Shown: positions 16,064 to 24,877, numbered from the stretch's first letter. The stretch is DNA of 64,000 nucleotides from an uncultured Prevotella sp. (GCA_934203355.1 CAKPZC010000002.1:1-64000), one strand, 5' to 3'. Program-made: numbers and translations. The notes: generated from the sequence alone by a model not told the origin.

Positions 16064-18106
16064 CTACAATCCTAATTTCAAGCTACCACCTGCCATTAGC
16101 CATAGTCCTGGCTGCTTCACCGCTCCGAGGTCGTAGTAGCGATGACACGTCAGGTTGTCGGCCTTCAGATACAAAGAATATGTAGGTGCAGTCCATTGCA
16201 GTTTGCAGTCAACCTTTGTATAGGGTGAGTAGTTATTCATGCGCTCCTGCCAGCGCACTGCCCACGATGCCGACAACTGTCGCCAAATACGATGATCGAC
16301 TTGCAGCGTAGCCTTGTGGCGCAGGTATTCAAGAGCATAAAGCGAACCATACACCTGCTGCGACGTTGAGTGGTCTTGCTGTATGCGTGCATAGCCAGCC
16401 TTGACGCGCGTTATGAACGATCCTGGCAGAAGTTCTTGCACAAACAACGTGGCGTCGATCGAATAGCCCATATTGTCGAGTTTGCCGATATTCATGGCGT
16501 GATACTTGCCGCGCTCGGCTGTGGTATAGACCCAGTCGATGATGTCGGTACCCTTGGCATAGAAACCGCTCAACAAAGCCTCAAAGCCACGTGTCCGGAA
16601 TCGGGTGCCAGCCTTGAATGTAGAGTTCTTCTCAGGACGAAGGTTGGGGTCGCCTTGCTGCACGGAGTTGCTTGTGTAGAGGTCGGTGTAGGTAGGCACA
16701 CGCAGAGCCTTGTTCCACGAAGCATAGAACTTCCACATGTCGTTGGGACGGAAACTGAGGTCGACTCCTGGATAGAAACGGAAGTCGTTGTCGAGACCCG
16801 TATTGCGGTTGGCAAGCACACCAGCCGAGAGGGTGAATCCGCCGAGTATCACGTTGTGTTCCAAAAATATGCTCGTGTTGGTGCGGTCGCCACGATGATC
16901 GTAGCTACGGTCGGAACCATGAATACCAGTCCACTCGTTTTCGGACAACAATGTGCCGTAGGCAGTACTTAGTATGTGCTCCTTGCGCAGGTCGAATCCT
17001 AAGGCAGTCTTGCCGAGTAGCCATGTTGCATGGGCATTGACCGACGCTCCATAAACATCCATACGGTGGTAGTTCTCGCCATTCTTGGCTCCCTCCTTAC
17101 CACGCGTCAGCTGATAGTGGTCGATGTCTCGATGCCAATAGAGCTGGGGCGACACCACAAGACGCTCGTCGCCAAGCGGCTTTATGTCGGCAAGTGCCGA
17201 GGCTATGATGCGGCGTGTAGCCTCCCACTGGTTGTTGAATTTTGCGCTGTAGAATGTCGACGCTCCATAGTCCTGCGACGACAGTCCTCCCTGCCATTGC
17301 ATGTCGACAAATCGTGAGGCATAATTGCCCATATAATATACGCGACGACGCTTGAAGTCGGAGTTTTCGGTTCCTCCGTCACTCTGGGTGTAACCCGTGC
17401 TGAGTTTCTGGCTTAGGTTGGCACTGCTGATATTAAGGCTTGCGTCGCCTCCGAAGGTGCCAAACGAGCCGCCTTCAGCCGAAAGACGCAGGTTAGAGTC
17501 GCGGTCGGAGCGTGTGACGATGTTAATCGCACCATTGAACGCCGACGAGCCAAACACACGTGCCGATGCACCTTCGAGAACCTCGATGCGCTCAATGTCG
17601 GAAAGAGAAACTGGAAAATCGGCGGCATTGTGCCCTGTCTGCGGGCTCGAAATGTTCACACCATTCAATAGAATGGTAATCTGGTCGAACGTGCCTCCGT
17701 TGATGCTGATGTCCGTCTGAACTCCAAAGCCACCGCGCTGACGGACATCGACGCCCGTGGCTAACTTCAATAGGTCGTTTACACTCGCTGCCTCCGCACG
17801 CTGAATGTCGTCGCGTGAGATGACAGATACGATTTTTGCCGACTGCAGGGCAGTGAGCGGAGCACGTGAGCCTGTGACGAGAACCTCGTCGAGCTTCACC
17901 TCCTCGCGTCCCAAAGAGTCGGTTGCAGCTGCCAGGGGAGCTGGCTTGGTGCTAATGCCTTCGGCCTTGGCGTTGGTAAGTGTAGCCACGCTAAGGGTGC
18001 AGACGATCACTTCGCGTCCGATGCAGCTGAACAGGGCATAGCTTCGGCGTGTGAAGTGCTTGAAGCGCAGAGCCTCTGCCGATGCCTTGAATCTTTGTCT
18101 GTACAT
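16064..18106 (-). CDS. TonB-dependent outer membrane receptor (BtuB-like)
   Basis: A 680-residue TonB-dependent transporter. The TonB box region is EVKLDEVLVTGSRA; the plug has ISRDDIQRAEAASVNDLLK, GVDVRQRGGFGVQTDISINGG and IERIEVLEGASARVFGSSAFNGAINIVT; a 22-strand barrel follows and ends in GGSLKLGL. The size and plug sequence resemble BtuB and other small-substrate receptors, not the large SusC type. The N-terminus is unusually long before the hydrophobic signal (FKHFTRRSYALFSCIGREV), a feature of a Bacteroidales receptor subgroup. No B12 riboswitch motif was found upstream, so cobalamin as substrate is only a possibility. It has its own promoter (18176-18206). Confidence 0.9.
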   Translation of the reverse strand: MYRQRFKASAEALRFKHFTRRSYALFSCIGREVIVCTLSVATLTNAKAEGISTKPAPLAAATDSLGREEVKLDEVLVTGSRAPLTALQSAKIVSVISRDDIQRAEAASVNDLLKLATGVDVRQRGGFGVQTDISINGGTFDQITILLNGVNISSPQTGHNAADFPVSLSDIERIEVLEGASARVFGSSAFNGAINIVTRSDRDSNLRLSAEGGSFGTFGGDASLNISSANLSQKLSTGYTQSDGGTENSDFKRRRVYYMGNYASRFVDMQWQGGLSSQDYGASTFYSAKFNNQWEATRRIIASALADIKPLGDERLVVSPQLYWHRDIDHYQLTRGKEGAKNGENYHRMDVYGASVNAHATWLLGKTALGFDLRKEHILSTAYGTLLSENEWTGIHGSDRSYDHRGDRTNTSIFLEHNVILGGFTLSAGVLANRNTGLDNDFRFYPGVDLSFRPNDMWKFYASWNKALRVPTYTDLYTSNSVQQGDPNLRPEKNSTFKAGTRFRTRGFEALLSGFYAKGTDIIDWVYTTAERGKYHAMNIGKLDNMGYSIDATLFVQELLPGSFITRVKAGYARIQQDHSTSQQVYGSLYALEYLRHKATLQVDHRIWRQLSASWAVRWQERMNNYSPYTKVDCKLQWTAPTYSLYLKADNLTCHRYYDLGAVKQPGLWLMAGGSLKLGL

Positions 18107-18175
18107 AAAAAGTTGTTTGTAAAAAAATTGATATTATTAAATTACTATCTGGGATAGTCTGCTTTTTTGAGTCGG

Positions 18176-18206
18176 CAAAGGTAATGGATTTGACTGACAT
18201 AGCAAA
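18176..18206 (-). promoter_or_regulatory. Bacteroidetes-type promoter for the TonB receptor
   Basis: Minus strand: TTTG, 19 bases, TACCTTTG, about 70 bases before the receptor start and downstream of the terminator of the peptide genes. This separates the receptor from the peptide transcript. Confidence 0.65.
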
Positions 18207-18231
18207 GCATATACCTCATTTTTAACCTTAT

Positions 18232-18292
18232 AGAAACAAAAAAAAGCGGCTGGACTCATCTTTTTGGGGATGCTCACAACCGCTTTCAAGTT
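18232..18292 (-). terminator. Rho-independent terminator after the small peptide genes
   Basis: On the minus strand an imperfect stem with AAAGCGG and CCGCTTT at its base and a CCAAAAA loop is followed by nine T residues. It ends the transcript of the two 29-residue peptide genes before the receptor promoter. Confidence 0.75.
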
Positions 18293-18340
18293 TGTATGTT
18301 TGTATGTTAATAAAGTTTCCTTTCGGATAGCTCTCACTGT

Positions 18341-18430
18341 TTACTTTGTGAGATACACGTTGTTGTTTACAATGAATGCCTGAGCTACAGAAACAACACA
18401 TGCCAATACTATCAAACCTACTATCATCAT
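18341..18430 (-). CDS. 29-residue hydrophobic peptide, paralogue A
   Basis: A 30-codon frame: starts MMIVGLIVLACVV, ends FIVNNNVYLTK. One hydrophobic stretch fills the first 20 residues and the tail is polar with a final Lys. It matches the neighbour at 18537-18626 in length, in the MMI(V/I)G start and the VNN.....LTK end. The leaders are also alike (AAGGATAACA ... AAAGAAAGGA before the ATGATG), so the whole unit is duplicated. An AAAGGAAAAA stretch serves as ribosome site. It is probably a small membrane peptide; function unknown. The paired conservation is the main reason to call it a gene. Confidence 0.6.
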   Translation of the reverse strand: MMIVGLIVLACVVSVAQAFIVNNNVYLTK

Positions 18431-18536
18431 AACTTTTTCCTTTCTTTATTTGTTAAATGTTATCCTTATTTACTACTGTTAATTAAATGTGTGCGGTGTT
18501 CTTCATGCACCGTGTCTTTTTACAGACTCGGGGTGT

Positions 18537-18626
18537 TTACTTGGTGAGGTTCAGCTTGTTGTTAACAACTACAGCCTCAACTACGGCCGCACAGCAAATT
18601 GCGAAAATGAATCCAATAATCATCAT
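18537..18626 (-). CDS. 29-residue hydrophobic peptide, paralogue B
   Basis: A 30-codon frame: starts MMIIGFIFAICCAA, ends VVVNNKLNLTK. It is the upstream member of the tandem pair and follows a leader of about 190 bases from the promoter at 18824-18855. Substitutions between the two genes keep hydrophobicity and the terminal N-N-x-x-x-L-T-K pattern, although the nucleotide sequences differ at many codons, which favours selection on the protein. A small hairpin (CGGTG / CACCG, about 18495-18513) lies between the two. I do not recognise the family; possibilities are a small membrane regulator, a toxin of type I style, or a leader peptide. Confidence 0.6.
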   Translation of the reverse strand: MMIIGFIFAICCAAVVEAVVVNNKLNLTK

Positions 18627-18823
18627 AATCTAATCCTTTCTTTAATTTGTTATCCTTATCAATCTTCTTGCCTTTCTATCTGCACAAGCAGACATCCAGA
18701 CTTTTACCTATCATAACGACCCAACCTGATTATACTACAGGTGGCTCTTTTCTTATCTTGTCCGAATGGCTTCCGACAACCTTTATAGCTTGGTTCTCTT
18801 CAGCTCGTTCGTTTTAACAGGTG

Positions 18824-18855
18824 CAAAGTTAATGCCTTTTGTGTACGCGCACAAG
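18824..18855 (-). promoter_or_regulatory. Bacteroidetes-type promoter for the tandem peptide genes
   Basis: Minus strand: CTTG, 20 bases, TAACTTTG. The nearest reading frame is the peptide at 18626, so the predicted leader is unusually long, about 190 bases. The rest of the 18107-19045 gap holds the peptide genes, terminator, receptor promoter and an AT-rich stretch before the CobW gene. Confidence 0.65.
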
Positions 18856-19045
18856 TTTTTCATCGTATTATTTCAGTTTGTCTTATATTTATTGATATTT
18901 ATCAATACTTGTCTTAAATTTGCGCCAATTAGTCAGTTTTTGACATTATAAGTATATAAATATAGTTATATACATTATAATAATAGCCAAGTTTTTTGTA
19001 CTTTTGCTGATTGGAATTAAATAACAAAATAATAAAATAATAAAT

Positions 19046-20299
19046 ATGATGAAAGACGTTCCTGTATTGCTGCTCACTGGATATTTAGGCAGCGGAAAGA
19101 CAACATTGGTAAACCGCATTCTTTCCAACAAGAAAGGCATCAAGTTCGCGGTTATTGTTAACGACATTGGCGAAGTAAACATCGATGCCGACCTCATACA
19201 ACAGGGCGGCGTGGTAAACCAGAGCGACGACAGCCTCGTAGCTCTTCAGAACGGCTGCATCTGCTGCACACTGAAGATGGACCTCGTGGAGCAACTTCGC
19301 GACATTGTGGCTGAGCAACGTTTCGACTACATTGTCATCGAGGCGAGCGGCATCTGCGAACCAGCTCCCATTGCTCAGACTATCTGCTCAATCCCCACTC
19401 TCGGTCCGCAATATGTGTCGAAGGGTGTGCCACGTCTTGACTGCATCACTACTGTTGTCGACGCTCTGCGCATGAAGGACGAGTTTGAGGGCGGCGACGC
19501 TCTTGGCAGAACAGATCTTGAGGAAGACGACATTGAGAATCTGGTAATCCAGCAGATTGAGTTCTGCAACATCATTCTCCTAAACAAGGCTTCGGAGGTG
19601 AGTGCCGAAGAGTTCAACCATCTTGTAGACATCATTCACGCCATTCAACCCAAGGCGGTAATCATGCCGTGCGACTATGGCGACATCGACCTCGATCGCA
19701 TCATCAACACACATTTGTTCAACTTCAACGAGGTGGCTACATCGGCTGCCTGGATTAATGAACTTGAACATCATCATGATGACGAGGAAGAGGAGGAAGA
19801 AGAGGAGCATGAACATCACGACCACGACGAGCATTGCCATCACCACGACCACGACGAGCATTGCCATCATCACGACCACGACGAGCATTGCCATCACCAC
19901 CATCACGACCACGAGGGTGGCGAGGTTGAGGAATACGGCATTGGCACATTCGTATACTATCGCCGCAAGCCGTTAGACATGAACTACTTCGACAACTTTG
20001 TCGCCAAGCTTTGGCCTAAGAGTGTAATACGTGCCAAAGGTATATGTTGGTTTAAGGACCAGCCCGACTTGTGCTATCTCTTTGAGCAGGCTGGCCGACA
20101 GATAGGTTTGAAGAATGCAGGTCAGTGGTATGCCACAATGCCCGAGGACGAGCTTAAGCCTTTGCTCGAACGCGAAGAAGGCCTACGCAAGGACTGGGAC
20201 GAGAAGTATGGCGACCGTATGCAGAAGATTGTCTTCATCGGACAGAACATGGACAAGAAGACTATAAAGGAACAACTCGACATGTGTCTTACTGACTAA
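19046..20299 (+). CDS. CobW/COG0523 family GTPase (metallochaperone) with His-rich repeat
   Basis: A 417-residue G3E GTPase. The G-loop is GYLGSGKTTL (residues about 10-19), the metal-binding CxCC motif is in NGCICCTLK, the base-recognition element is LLNKASEV, and the CobW C-terminal domain starts near residue 310 (IGTFVYYRRKPLDM). Between them is an acidic run followed by three near-identical HDHDEHCHHH units, a likely zinc or nickel store. Members deliver metals, often zinc under starvation. The gene stands alone; a TACTTTTG -7 box is at 18999-19006 but no good -33 box and no Zur operator could be identified by eye. It converges with the phosphoesterase gene. Confidence 0.92.
   Translation: MMKDVPVLLLTGYLGSGKTTLVNRILSNKKGIKFAVIVNDIGEVNIDADLIQQGGVVNQSDDSLVALQNGCICCTLKMDLVEQLRDIVAEQRFDYIVIEASGICEPAPIAQTICSIPTLGPQYVSKGVPRLDCITTVVDALRMKDEFEGGDALGRTDLEEDDIENLVIQQIEFCNIILLNKASEVSAEEFNHLVDIIHAIQPKAVIMPCDYGDIDLDRIINTHLFNFNEVATSAAWINELEHHHDDEEEEEEEEHEHHDHDEHCHHHDHDEHCHHHDHDEHCHHHHHDHEGGEVEEYGIGTFVYYRRKPLDMNYFDNFVAKLWPKSVIRAKGICWFKDQPDLCYLFEQAGRQIGLKNAGQWYATMPEDELKPLLEREEGLRKDWDEKYGDRMQKIVFIGQNMDKKTIKEQLDMCLTD
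19804..19916 (+). repeat. 30-bp tandem repeat encoding the His-rich segment
   Basis: Three near-identical 30-bp units (core CACGACCACGACGAGCATTG) inside the CobW gene, each encoding HDHDEHCHHH. The near identity at the DNA level suggests recent duplication or slippage, so the copy number may vary between strains. Confidence 0.8.
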
Positions 20300-20313
20300 A
20301 TAGTCGACTTAAA

Positions 20314-20823
20314 TCAAGATTGGCTTTTTCTTGGATCGGCAAGTGTTATCACCTCGCAGTCCGTGAATCGAGAACCATCTATGGTTAGTCTGACAAGTGT
20401 GCGTTCCTTATGCCATCCTTGTAGACCGGCAGCACCGGGATTAATATGAAGCAATCCCAAAGCCTTGTCGTATTTTATTTTAAGTATATGCGAGTGTCCG
20501 CTTATGAACAGTCGGGGCGGACACTCCATTATCTGCCTAACAATGCTTCGGTCGTAGCGGCCAGGATAGCCGCCAATATGCTTCATTAGCACGTCGACAT
20601 CCTCGCATTTGAAACGCAACACGTCGCGATACATCAGCCGCAAGTCGCCACCGTCGCCATTGCCGCATACAGCCCGTAAGGGGCGGAATGAGGCAAGACG
20701 CTCGGCAATCTCTGTGGAGCAGAAGTCACCGCAATGCCATATTTCGTCGCATGGCTCGAAATACTGCAAGTAGCGGTCGTCCCAATATGAGTGGGTGTCG
20801 CTGATAATTCCTATCTTTTTCAT
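20314..20823 (-). CDS. YfcE/MJ0936-type metallophosphoesterase
   Basis: A 169-residue phosphodiesterase of the calcineurin-like fold. Metal ligands: SDTHSYWDD at the start, GDFCSTE, GNGDGGD and SGHSH; a final His lies in LGLLHINPGA. Length matches the YfcE family, which cleaves phosphodiester model substrates; the physiological role is unknown. Its start overlaps the stop of the kinase-like gene by four bases (ATGA), so the two are translated together. Confidence 0.9.
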   Translation of the reverse strand: MKKIGIISDTHSYWDDRYLQYFEPCDEIWHCGDFCSTEIAERLASFRPLRAVCGNGDGGDLRLMYRDVLRFKCEDVDVLMKHIGGYPGRYDRSIVRQIMECPPRLFISGHSHILKIKYDKALGLLHINPGAAGLQGWHKERTLVRLTIDGSRFTDCEVITLADPRKSQS

Positions 20824-21440
20824 CTCCTCACCTTGCGTATGAAGTCGGCAATATATTCCTTTGTACCCTCAAGTCCAAGTCGCGACGAGTTTACGCAAAG
20901 GTCGTAGCTTGCGCTACTTCCCCATGTCTTGCCTGTATAATAGTTGTAGTAGCTGGAGCGTGTACCTTCCTTGTTGGCTATTATCTTCTTTGACTCCTCT
21001 GCCGAACAGTTTTTGAGTTTTTGAACATTGGCAACACGCTCTTCGAAGTCGGCAGTAATGAAAATTGTCACCATATTCTTGTGCTCGCGCAACACATAGT
21101 CGGCACAGCGTCCTACAAAAACACATGGCGACTCCTCGGCAGCTTTGCGTATGGCATCGCTCTGGAGGCGGAATAGATTTTCCTGCGACAAGCCATTGTC
21201 ATAGAACGACGAGTCGCTTATGAACGGCACGTGCATATGGAATATCTGGTCGAGAAATCCCTTGCGCTCGTCGTTCTTCTCAAAGAATTCCTCGCTGAAT
21301 CCACTTTCCTTTGCGGCGAGGTTGAGCACCTCGCGGTCGTAGAACTTGCAGCCAAACTCCTCGGCGAGCATCTTGGCTATAATTCGTCCGCCGCTGCCAA
21401 GCTGGCGGCCTACGCTTATTATCAAGTTATTGTTGTTCAT
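20820..21440 (-). CDS. Cytidylate kinase-like family protein
   Basis: About 206 residues, with the P-loop-like GRQLGSGGRIIAKMLAEEF at the N-terminus, a CADYVL segment after VFVGR, and YNYYTGKTWGSSASYDLCVNSSRLG in the C-terminal half, as in the cytidylate-kinase-like family (distinct from the housekeeping Cmk). Activity on nucleoside monophosphates is assumed for the family but not established. The ATG at 21440 (MNNNNLIISVGRQ) puts the P-loop at the usual distance; a longer frame to 21476 is less likely. Confidence 0.82.
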   Translation of the reverse strand: MNNNNLIISVGRQLGSGGRIIAKMLAEEFGCKFYDREVLNLAAKESGFSEEFFEKNDERKGFLDQIFHMHVPFISDSSFYDNGLSQENLFRLQSDAIRKAAEESPCVFVGRCADYVLREHKNMVTIFITADFEERVANVQKLKNCSAEESKKIIANKEGTRSSYYNYYTGKTWGSSASYDLCVNSSRLGLEGTKEYIADFIRKVRR

Positions 21441-21497
21441 AATCATTTTAGGTTTAGATTTAGTGGTGTGTGGCACGGGGATTAGTGCCGTGCCACA

Positions 21498-22847
21498 CTA
21501 TGTTGTCTTTAATTTCTTTATGTATTTTGTCAGCATCGTCATAGCCACAACCACCGATATCACGTCGCTTACGGGTTGCGCCATCCACACGCCGTCTACC
21601 TGATAGAAGTTGGGCAGGACAAGCAGTAGCGGCAGGAAGAATAGCAACTGTCGCGACAACGACAGGAGCATGCTCACCTTTGCCTTGCCAATGCTTTGGA
21701 AGAAACCCGTACACACCATCTGTATGCCCACAACTGGAAACACGAGCATTGTGATGTGTATGGCTCGTTCGGCTATTTTTATCAGTGTCTCGTCGGTGGT
21801 GAAGAGTCGTGCACACTCATGTGGCAGGGTCTGGGCTATAACCCATCCAAGTGTTGTGATGCAGAATGCTATCACCATGGTGTATTTCAGAACTGTGACG
21901 AGACGGTCGTAATTATGTGCGCCATAGTTGTAGCCTGCTATGGGGAACATGCCCTGGTTCATGCCCATATTTATCATTACGAAGATGAATACTATCTTGT
22001 TGCAGATACCGAATGCTCCCACAGCAAGGTCGCCGCCGTGGTGAGTCAGGGCGTTGTTGATGAATATGATGACTATGCACGAACACACGTTCATGGCAAA
22101 CGGCGACATGCCTATAGCTATGATATTCTTGAAGATATGTGACACAGGGCGATAGATGCCGCGCTTAAAGTGGACTATGCACTGAGGGTTGCTGAATATG
22201 CGCAACTGCCACATAAGCACACAAAACTGGGCTATGATGGTGGCAAGTGCCGCTCCGCCAATGCCCATATGCAGGGGCCAGATGAATATTGGCGAGAGGA
22301 TGGCGTTGAGCACAACAGTCATTATCGACGCCATCATTGCCGAGCGTGGCTTTGAGGCGGCACGCAGTATGGCGTTCATGCCGAAAAACATGTGGGAGAT
22401 GACGTTTCCGGCTAGTGTGATGACCATATATTCGCGAGCGTAAGGCAACGTTGCGTCACTTGCGCCAAAGAATTTAAGGATGGGGTTGAGAAATAGAAGT
22501 GTCACGATGCTGAACGCTATACCGATGATGAGATTGAGCGTCACGGCATTGCCAAACACGCGCTCTGCTGTTTGATAATCTTTCTGTCCGAGTTTCACGG
22601 AAATACAAGTAGATGCACCCACTCCGACGCCAGCACCAAACGCTGCGCCAAGGTTTTGCAGTGGGAAGGTTATGGCAAGTCCGCTGATTGCCAGTGCGCC
22701 GCAGCCCTGTCCTATAAAAATGCTGTCGGTCATGTTGTAGAGCGAAGCCGCTGTCATGGCAGCGATAGCCGGCAGGGCATACTGCATGAGCAGTCGGCCT
22801 ACGGGCTTGGTGCCGAGTTCGAGGGTCGCTTGTTTGCTGTTATCCAT
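21498..22847 (-). CDS. MATE family multidrug efflux transporter
   Basis: A 449-residue protein with twelve predicted membrane helices in two halves of six (first half begins LLMQYALPAIAAMTAASLYNM; second half after residue 230). NMTDSIFIGQGCG and the QNLGAAFGAGVGVGAST segment are characteristic of the DinF/NorM branch. It would export cationic compounds against a Na+ or H+ gradient. The start codon is only 32 bases from the structured repeat at 22880-23082, so that element occupies its promoter region. Confidence 0.9.
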   Translation of the reverse strand: MDNSKQATLELGTKPVGRLLMQYALPAIAAMTAASLYNMTDSIFIGQGCGALAISGLAITFPLQNLGAAFGAGVGVGASTCISVKLGQKDYQTAERVFGNAVTLNLIIGIAFSIVTLLFLNPILKFFGASDATLPYAREYMVITLAGNVISHMFFGMNAILRAASKPRSAMMASIMTVVLNAILSPIFIWPLHMGIGGAALATIIAQFCVLMWQLRIFSNPQCIVHFKRGIYRPVSHIFKNIIAIGMSPFAMNVCSCIVIIFINNALTHHGGDLAVGAFGICNKIVFIFVMINMGMNQGMFPIAGYNYGAHNYDRLVTVLKYTMVIAFCITTLGWVIAQTLPHECARLFTTDETLIKIAERAIHITMLVFPVVGIQMVCTGFFQSIGKAKVSMLLSLSRQLLFFLPLLLVLPNFYQVDGVWMAQPVSDVISVVVAMTMLTKYIKKLKTT

Positions 22848-22879
22848 ATTATGTTATTAAAAAGAAATCAGGAGGGGAG

Positions 22880-23082
22880 GAGGGTGTGTCAAAATAGAAG
22901 TTAACGGAAGTTTGGGCTTCGCCCGAAGTTAACGGAAGTTAGCGGACATATGTATAAATTGCTGAAAATAAAGCTTTTGTCCGTTCGCTCGGCTTTGCCG
23001 CTTGCCTTAGCAAGAACTTCCATCAATCGTATATGGATTAACTTTCTCTTAACATCCTCTAACTCCTATTTTGACACACCTT
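22880..23082. repeat. Structured ~200-bp repeat with terminal inverted repeats, copy 2
   Basis: Same orientation and layout as 529-733. The left end is GAGGGTGTGTCAAAATAGAAG and the right end its near complement ending TTTTGACACACC. The internal hairpins GGGCTTCGCCC, CGGCTTTGCCG and CTTGCCTTAGCAAG are kept; the changed base in the third falls in the loop. It lies between the MATE start and the end of the TlpA-like gene. Confidence 0.8.
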
Positions 23083-23107
23083 GTACCTCCTTAATAATGC
23101 GTTACTA

Positions 23108-24211
23108 TTAGAATCCATAAATCTCCTTCAGCTTCTCGCCCAGCTTGTCGCCACGCAGATCGGCTGCAACAATCTTTCCTTCGGGGTCGACGAGGAAGCT
23201 TGCGGGAATCGAGCTTATGCCATAGGTTTGTCCGGCGATAGTCTGCCAGCCCTTGAGGTCGGAGAGGTTTATCCAGCCGAGCTGCATGTCTTCGATAGCT
23301 TTCTTCCAGTTTTCGAGTTTATTATCGAACGAGAGACCCACGATTTCGAATCCTTTTGAGTGATACTTCTCGTAGTTGGCCTTCACGTTTGGCATCTCGC
23401 CACGACATGGTCCGCACCATGAAGCCCAGAAGTCGATAAGCACATAGTTGCCCTTTCCGAGATATTCCGAGAGTTTATGGGGCTTGCCGTCGACATCGTT
23501 CATCTCTATGTCGACAAACTTCTGACCCACAAACGCCATTTTTTTGGCAAGCACACTGACATAGCGCTTTGCTCCGGCAAGTGCGGGATGGTTGGCGTAG
23601 ACATGCTTAGAGTCGAGGAGCTCCTTTAGTTCGGGAAACTCAATGTCGTAAACGAGGTCGCCCAGATAGGCTGCCGGGATGAGGTTGTCGAGGTTTGCCT
23701 TGACTATCTCCAGCTTGCGGGCATTCATTTTGTCGGCTATCGCCTCTATCTTAGGCTGTATTTCCTCTATTATTTTCTTCATCTCCTGTTCCGAGGCTCC
23801 GCTGCTTTGCGCTTTGCTGTATTTCTCGTAGAGCGGACTCATCTGTTCGCCGTAAGCGTCGAGTTCGTTGTCATAGCCATTGAGCTTGTTGTTGAGAGCC
23901 GATCCGCTGATTGTCTTCTTCTCCATGTCGGCAGTGATAGGGGTGCCGTCGTTGAAGAATGGGATAAAACCCGACTGGTTGACTGTGAGTCCAAGGATGG
24001 CATCCTTCTCGGCACTACCCTTAATGGCAAACTTGCCGCCTGTCACCGTGGCACTGTCGGTCACGGTCGGACGCGGTCCGTTGACACTCATTATATACAC
24101 CTTCTTCACGTCGGCAGGGCATGTGCCCTTGACGTTGTACTCCACATTCTGCTGAGCGAAAGTGGCTGTTGCCACGAAAGCCATGGCAATGGTCGAAATG
24201 ATATTCTTCAT
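23108..24211 (-). CDS. TlpA-like thiol:disulfide oxidoreductase with N-terminal DUF4369 domain
   Basis: A 367-residue exported protein. Signal peptide MKNIISTIAMAFVATATFAQ; DUF4369-like beta domain (about residues 25-125); helical linker; thioredoxin fold with FWASWCGPCRGEMPNVK (CxxC about residue 275) and the cis-proline region GISSIPASFLVDPEGKI. In Bacteroidales such proteins reduce or isomerise disulfides in the periplasm. The start at 24211 gives a proper signal peptide; an upstream extension to 24262 does not. It has its own promoter at 24250-24281. Confidence 0.92.
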   Translation of the reverse strand: MKNIISTIAMAFVATATFAQQNVEYNVKGTCPADVKKVYIMSVNGPRPTVTDSATVTGGKFAIKGSAEKDAILGLTVNQSGFIPFFNDGTPITADMEKKTISGSALNNKLNGYDNELDAYGEQMSPLYEKYSKAQSSGASEQEMKKIIEEIQPKIEAIADKMNARKLEIVKANLDNLIPAAYLGDLVYDIEFPELKELLDSKHVYANHPALAGAKRYVSVLAKKMAFVGQKFVDIEMNDVDGKPHKLSEYLGKGNYVLIDFWASWCGPCRGEMPNVKANYEKYHSKGFEIVGLSFDNKLENWKKAIEDMQLGWINLSDLKGWQTIAGQTYGISSIPASFLVDPEGKIVAADLRGDKLGEKLKEIYGF

Positions 24212-24249
24212 TCTATTTGAATTATTATGTGTTTTATAAGGATGGTCTG

Positions 24250-24281
24250 CAAAAATACCCATTTTATGTCAGAACGACAAA
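24250..24281 (-). promoter_or_regulatory. Bacteroidetes-type promoter for the TlpA-like gene
   Basis: Minus strand: TTTG, 20 bases, TATTTTTG, ending 39 bases before the ATG at 24211. Confidence 0.65.
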
Positions 24282-24367
24282 CTAAAAAGCCATAAAATAC
24301 TTATCAATATAATAAAAACAATTAGAAGGTGCGAAACTTCAATAAAACATATAAAAAATGTTTATTC

Positions 24368-24399
24368 CTTGCCCATTGCATTATAATGTTGTACTTTTG
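24368..24399 (+). promoter_or_regulatory. Promoter giving a very short leader for the lipoprotein gene
   Basis: CTTG, 20 bases, TACTTTTG. The last G of the -7 box is only 9 bases from the ATG at 24408, so the transcript should start within a few bases of the start codon. Confidence 0.65.
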
Positions 24400-24407
24400 C
24401 CAGCATA

Positions 24408-24824
24408 ATGAAAAGAATATTGTTAATCACATGTGCCGTTCTTGCCATGACATCATGCTCGCAGAACGACGACGAGAAGGCAAAGCCCTTGCTCGCAAAA
24501 ATAGAATCGCTCTACTCCGACGGTAAATACAAGGAGACACTCGACTCAATTACAGCCCTGCGCGAACGCTTCCCGAAAGCAATCGAGTCGCGCAAGAAAG
24601 CACTTGACCTATGGCAGCAGGCCTCGCTGAAAATGGCACAGAAGGAAGTGGCAGAAACCGACGTGAAACTGCAAAACATCTACGGACAGATAGAGGCAGA
24701 GACCGACCGGCTGAAGAAAAACCTGCTGTGCGTCAAGCGCGACTCGCTGAAGGCACGCTACGAGGCCATGTGCGGAGTGGTAAGAATGATTCATAAGCAA
24801 CAGAAACAACATAAACAACAGTAA
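24408..24824 (+). CDS. Small lipoprotein with coiled-coil helix
   Basis: A 138-residue predicted lipoprotein: signal MKRILLITCAVLAMTSC with lipobox MTSC, then a helical, charged region that looks like one TPR-like hairpin (KIESLYSDGKYKETLDSI) and a coiled coil, ending in an HKQQKQHKQQ tail. No named family is recognised. It starts almost at the predicted transcription start. The next gene, DUF1599, has its own promoter of the same kind. Confidence 0.75.
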   Translation: MKRILLITCAVLAMTSCSQNDDEKAKPLLAKIESLYSDGKYKETLDSITALRERFPKAIESRKKALDLWQQASLKMAQKEVAETDVKLQNIYGQIEAETDRLKKNLLCVKRDSLKARYEAMCGVVRMIHKQQKQHKQQ

Positions 24825-24836
24825 TTTGGACTTATT

Positions 24837-24868
24837 CTTGCTCATTTCACAGGAAATTAGTATTTTTG
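24837..24868 (+). promoter_or_regulatory. Promoter giving a very short leader for the DUF1599 gene
   Basis: CTTG, 20 bases, TATTTTTG, with the final G 10 bases from the ATG at 24878. It is the second case in a row of a near-leaderless arrangement. Confidence 0.65.
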
Positions 24869-24877
24869 TGCCGACTT

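Noticed and set aside
18107..18240. Cobalamin riboswitch upstream of the TonB receptor
   Set aside because: No B12-box-like segment or expected leader length was found; the space holds a promoter and a terminator of the peptide genes.
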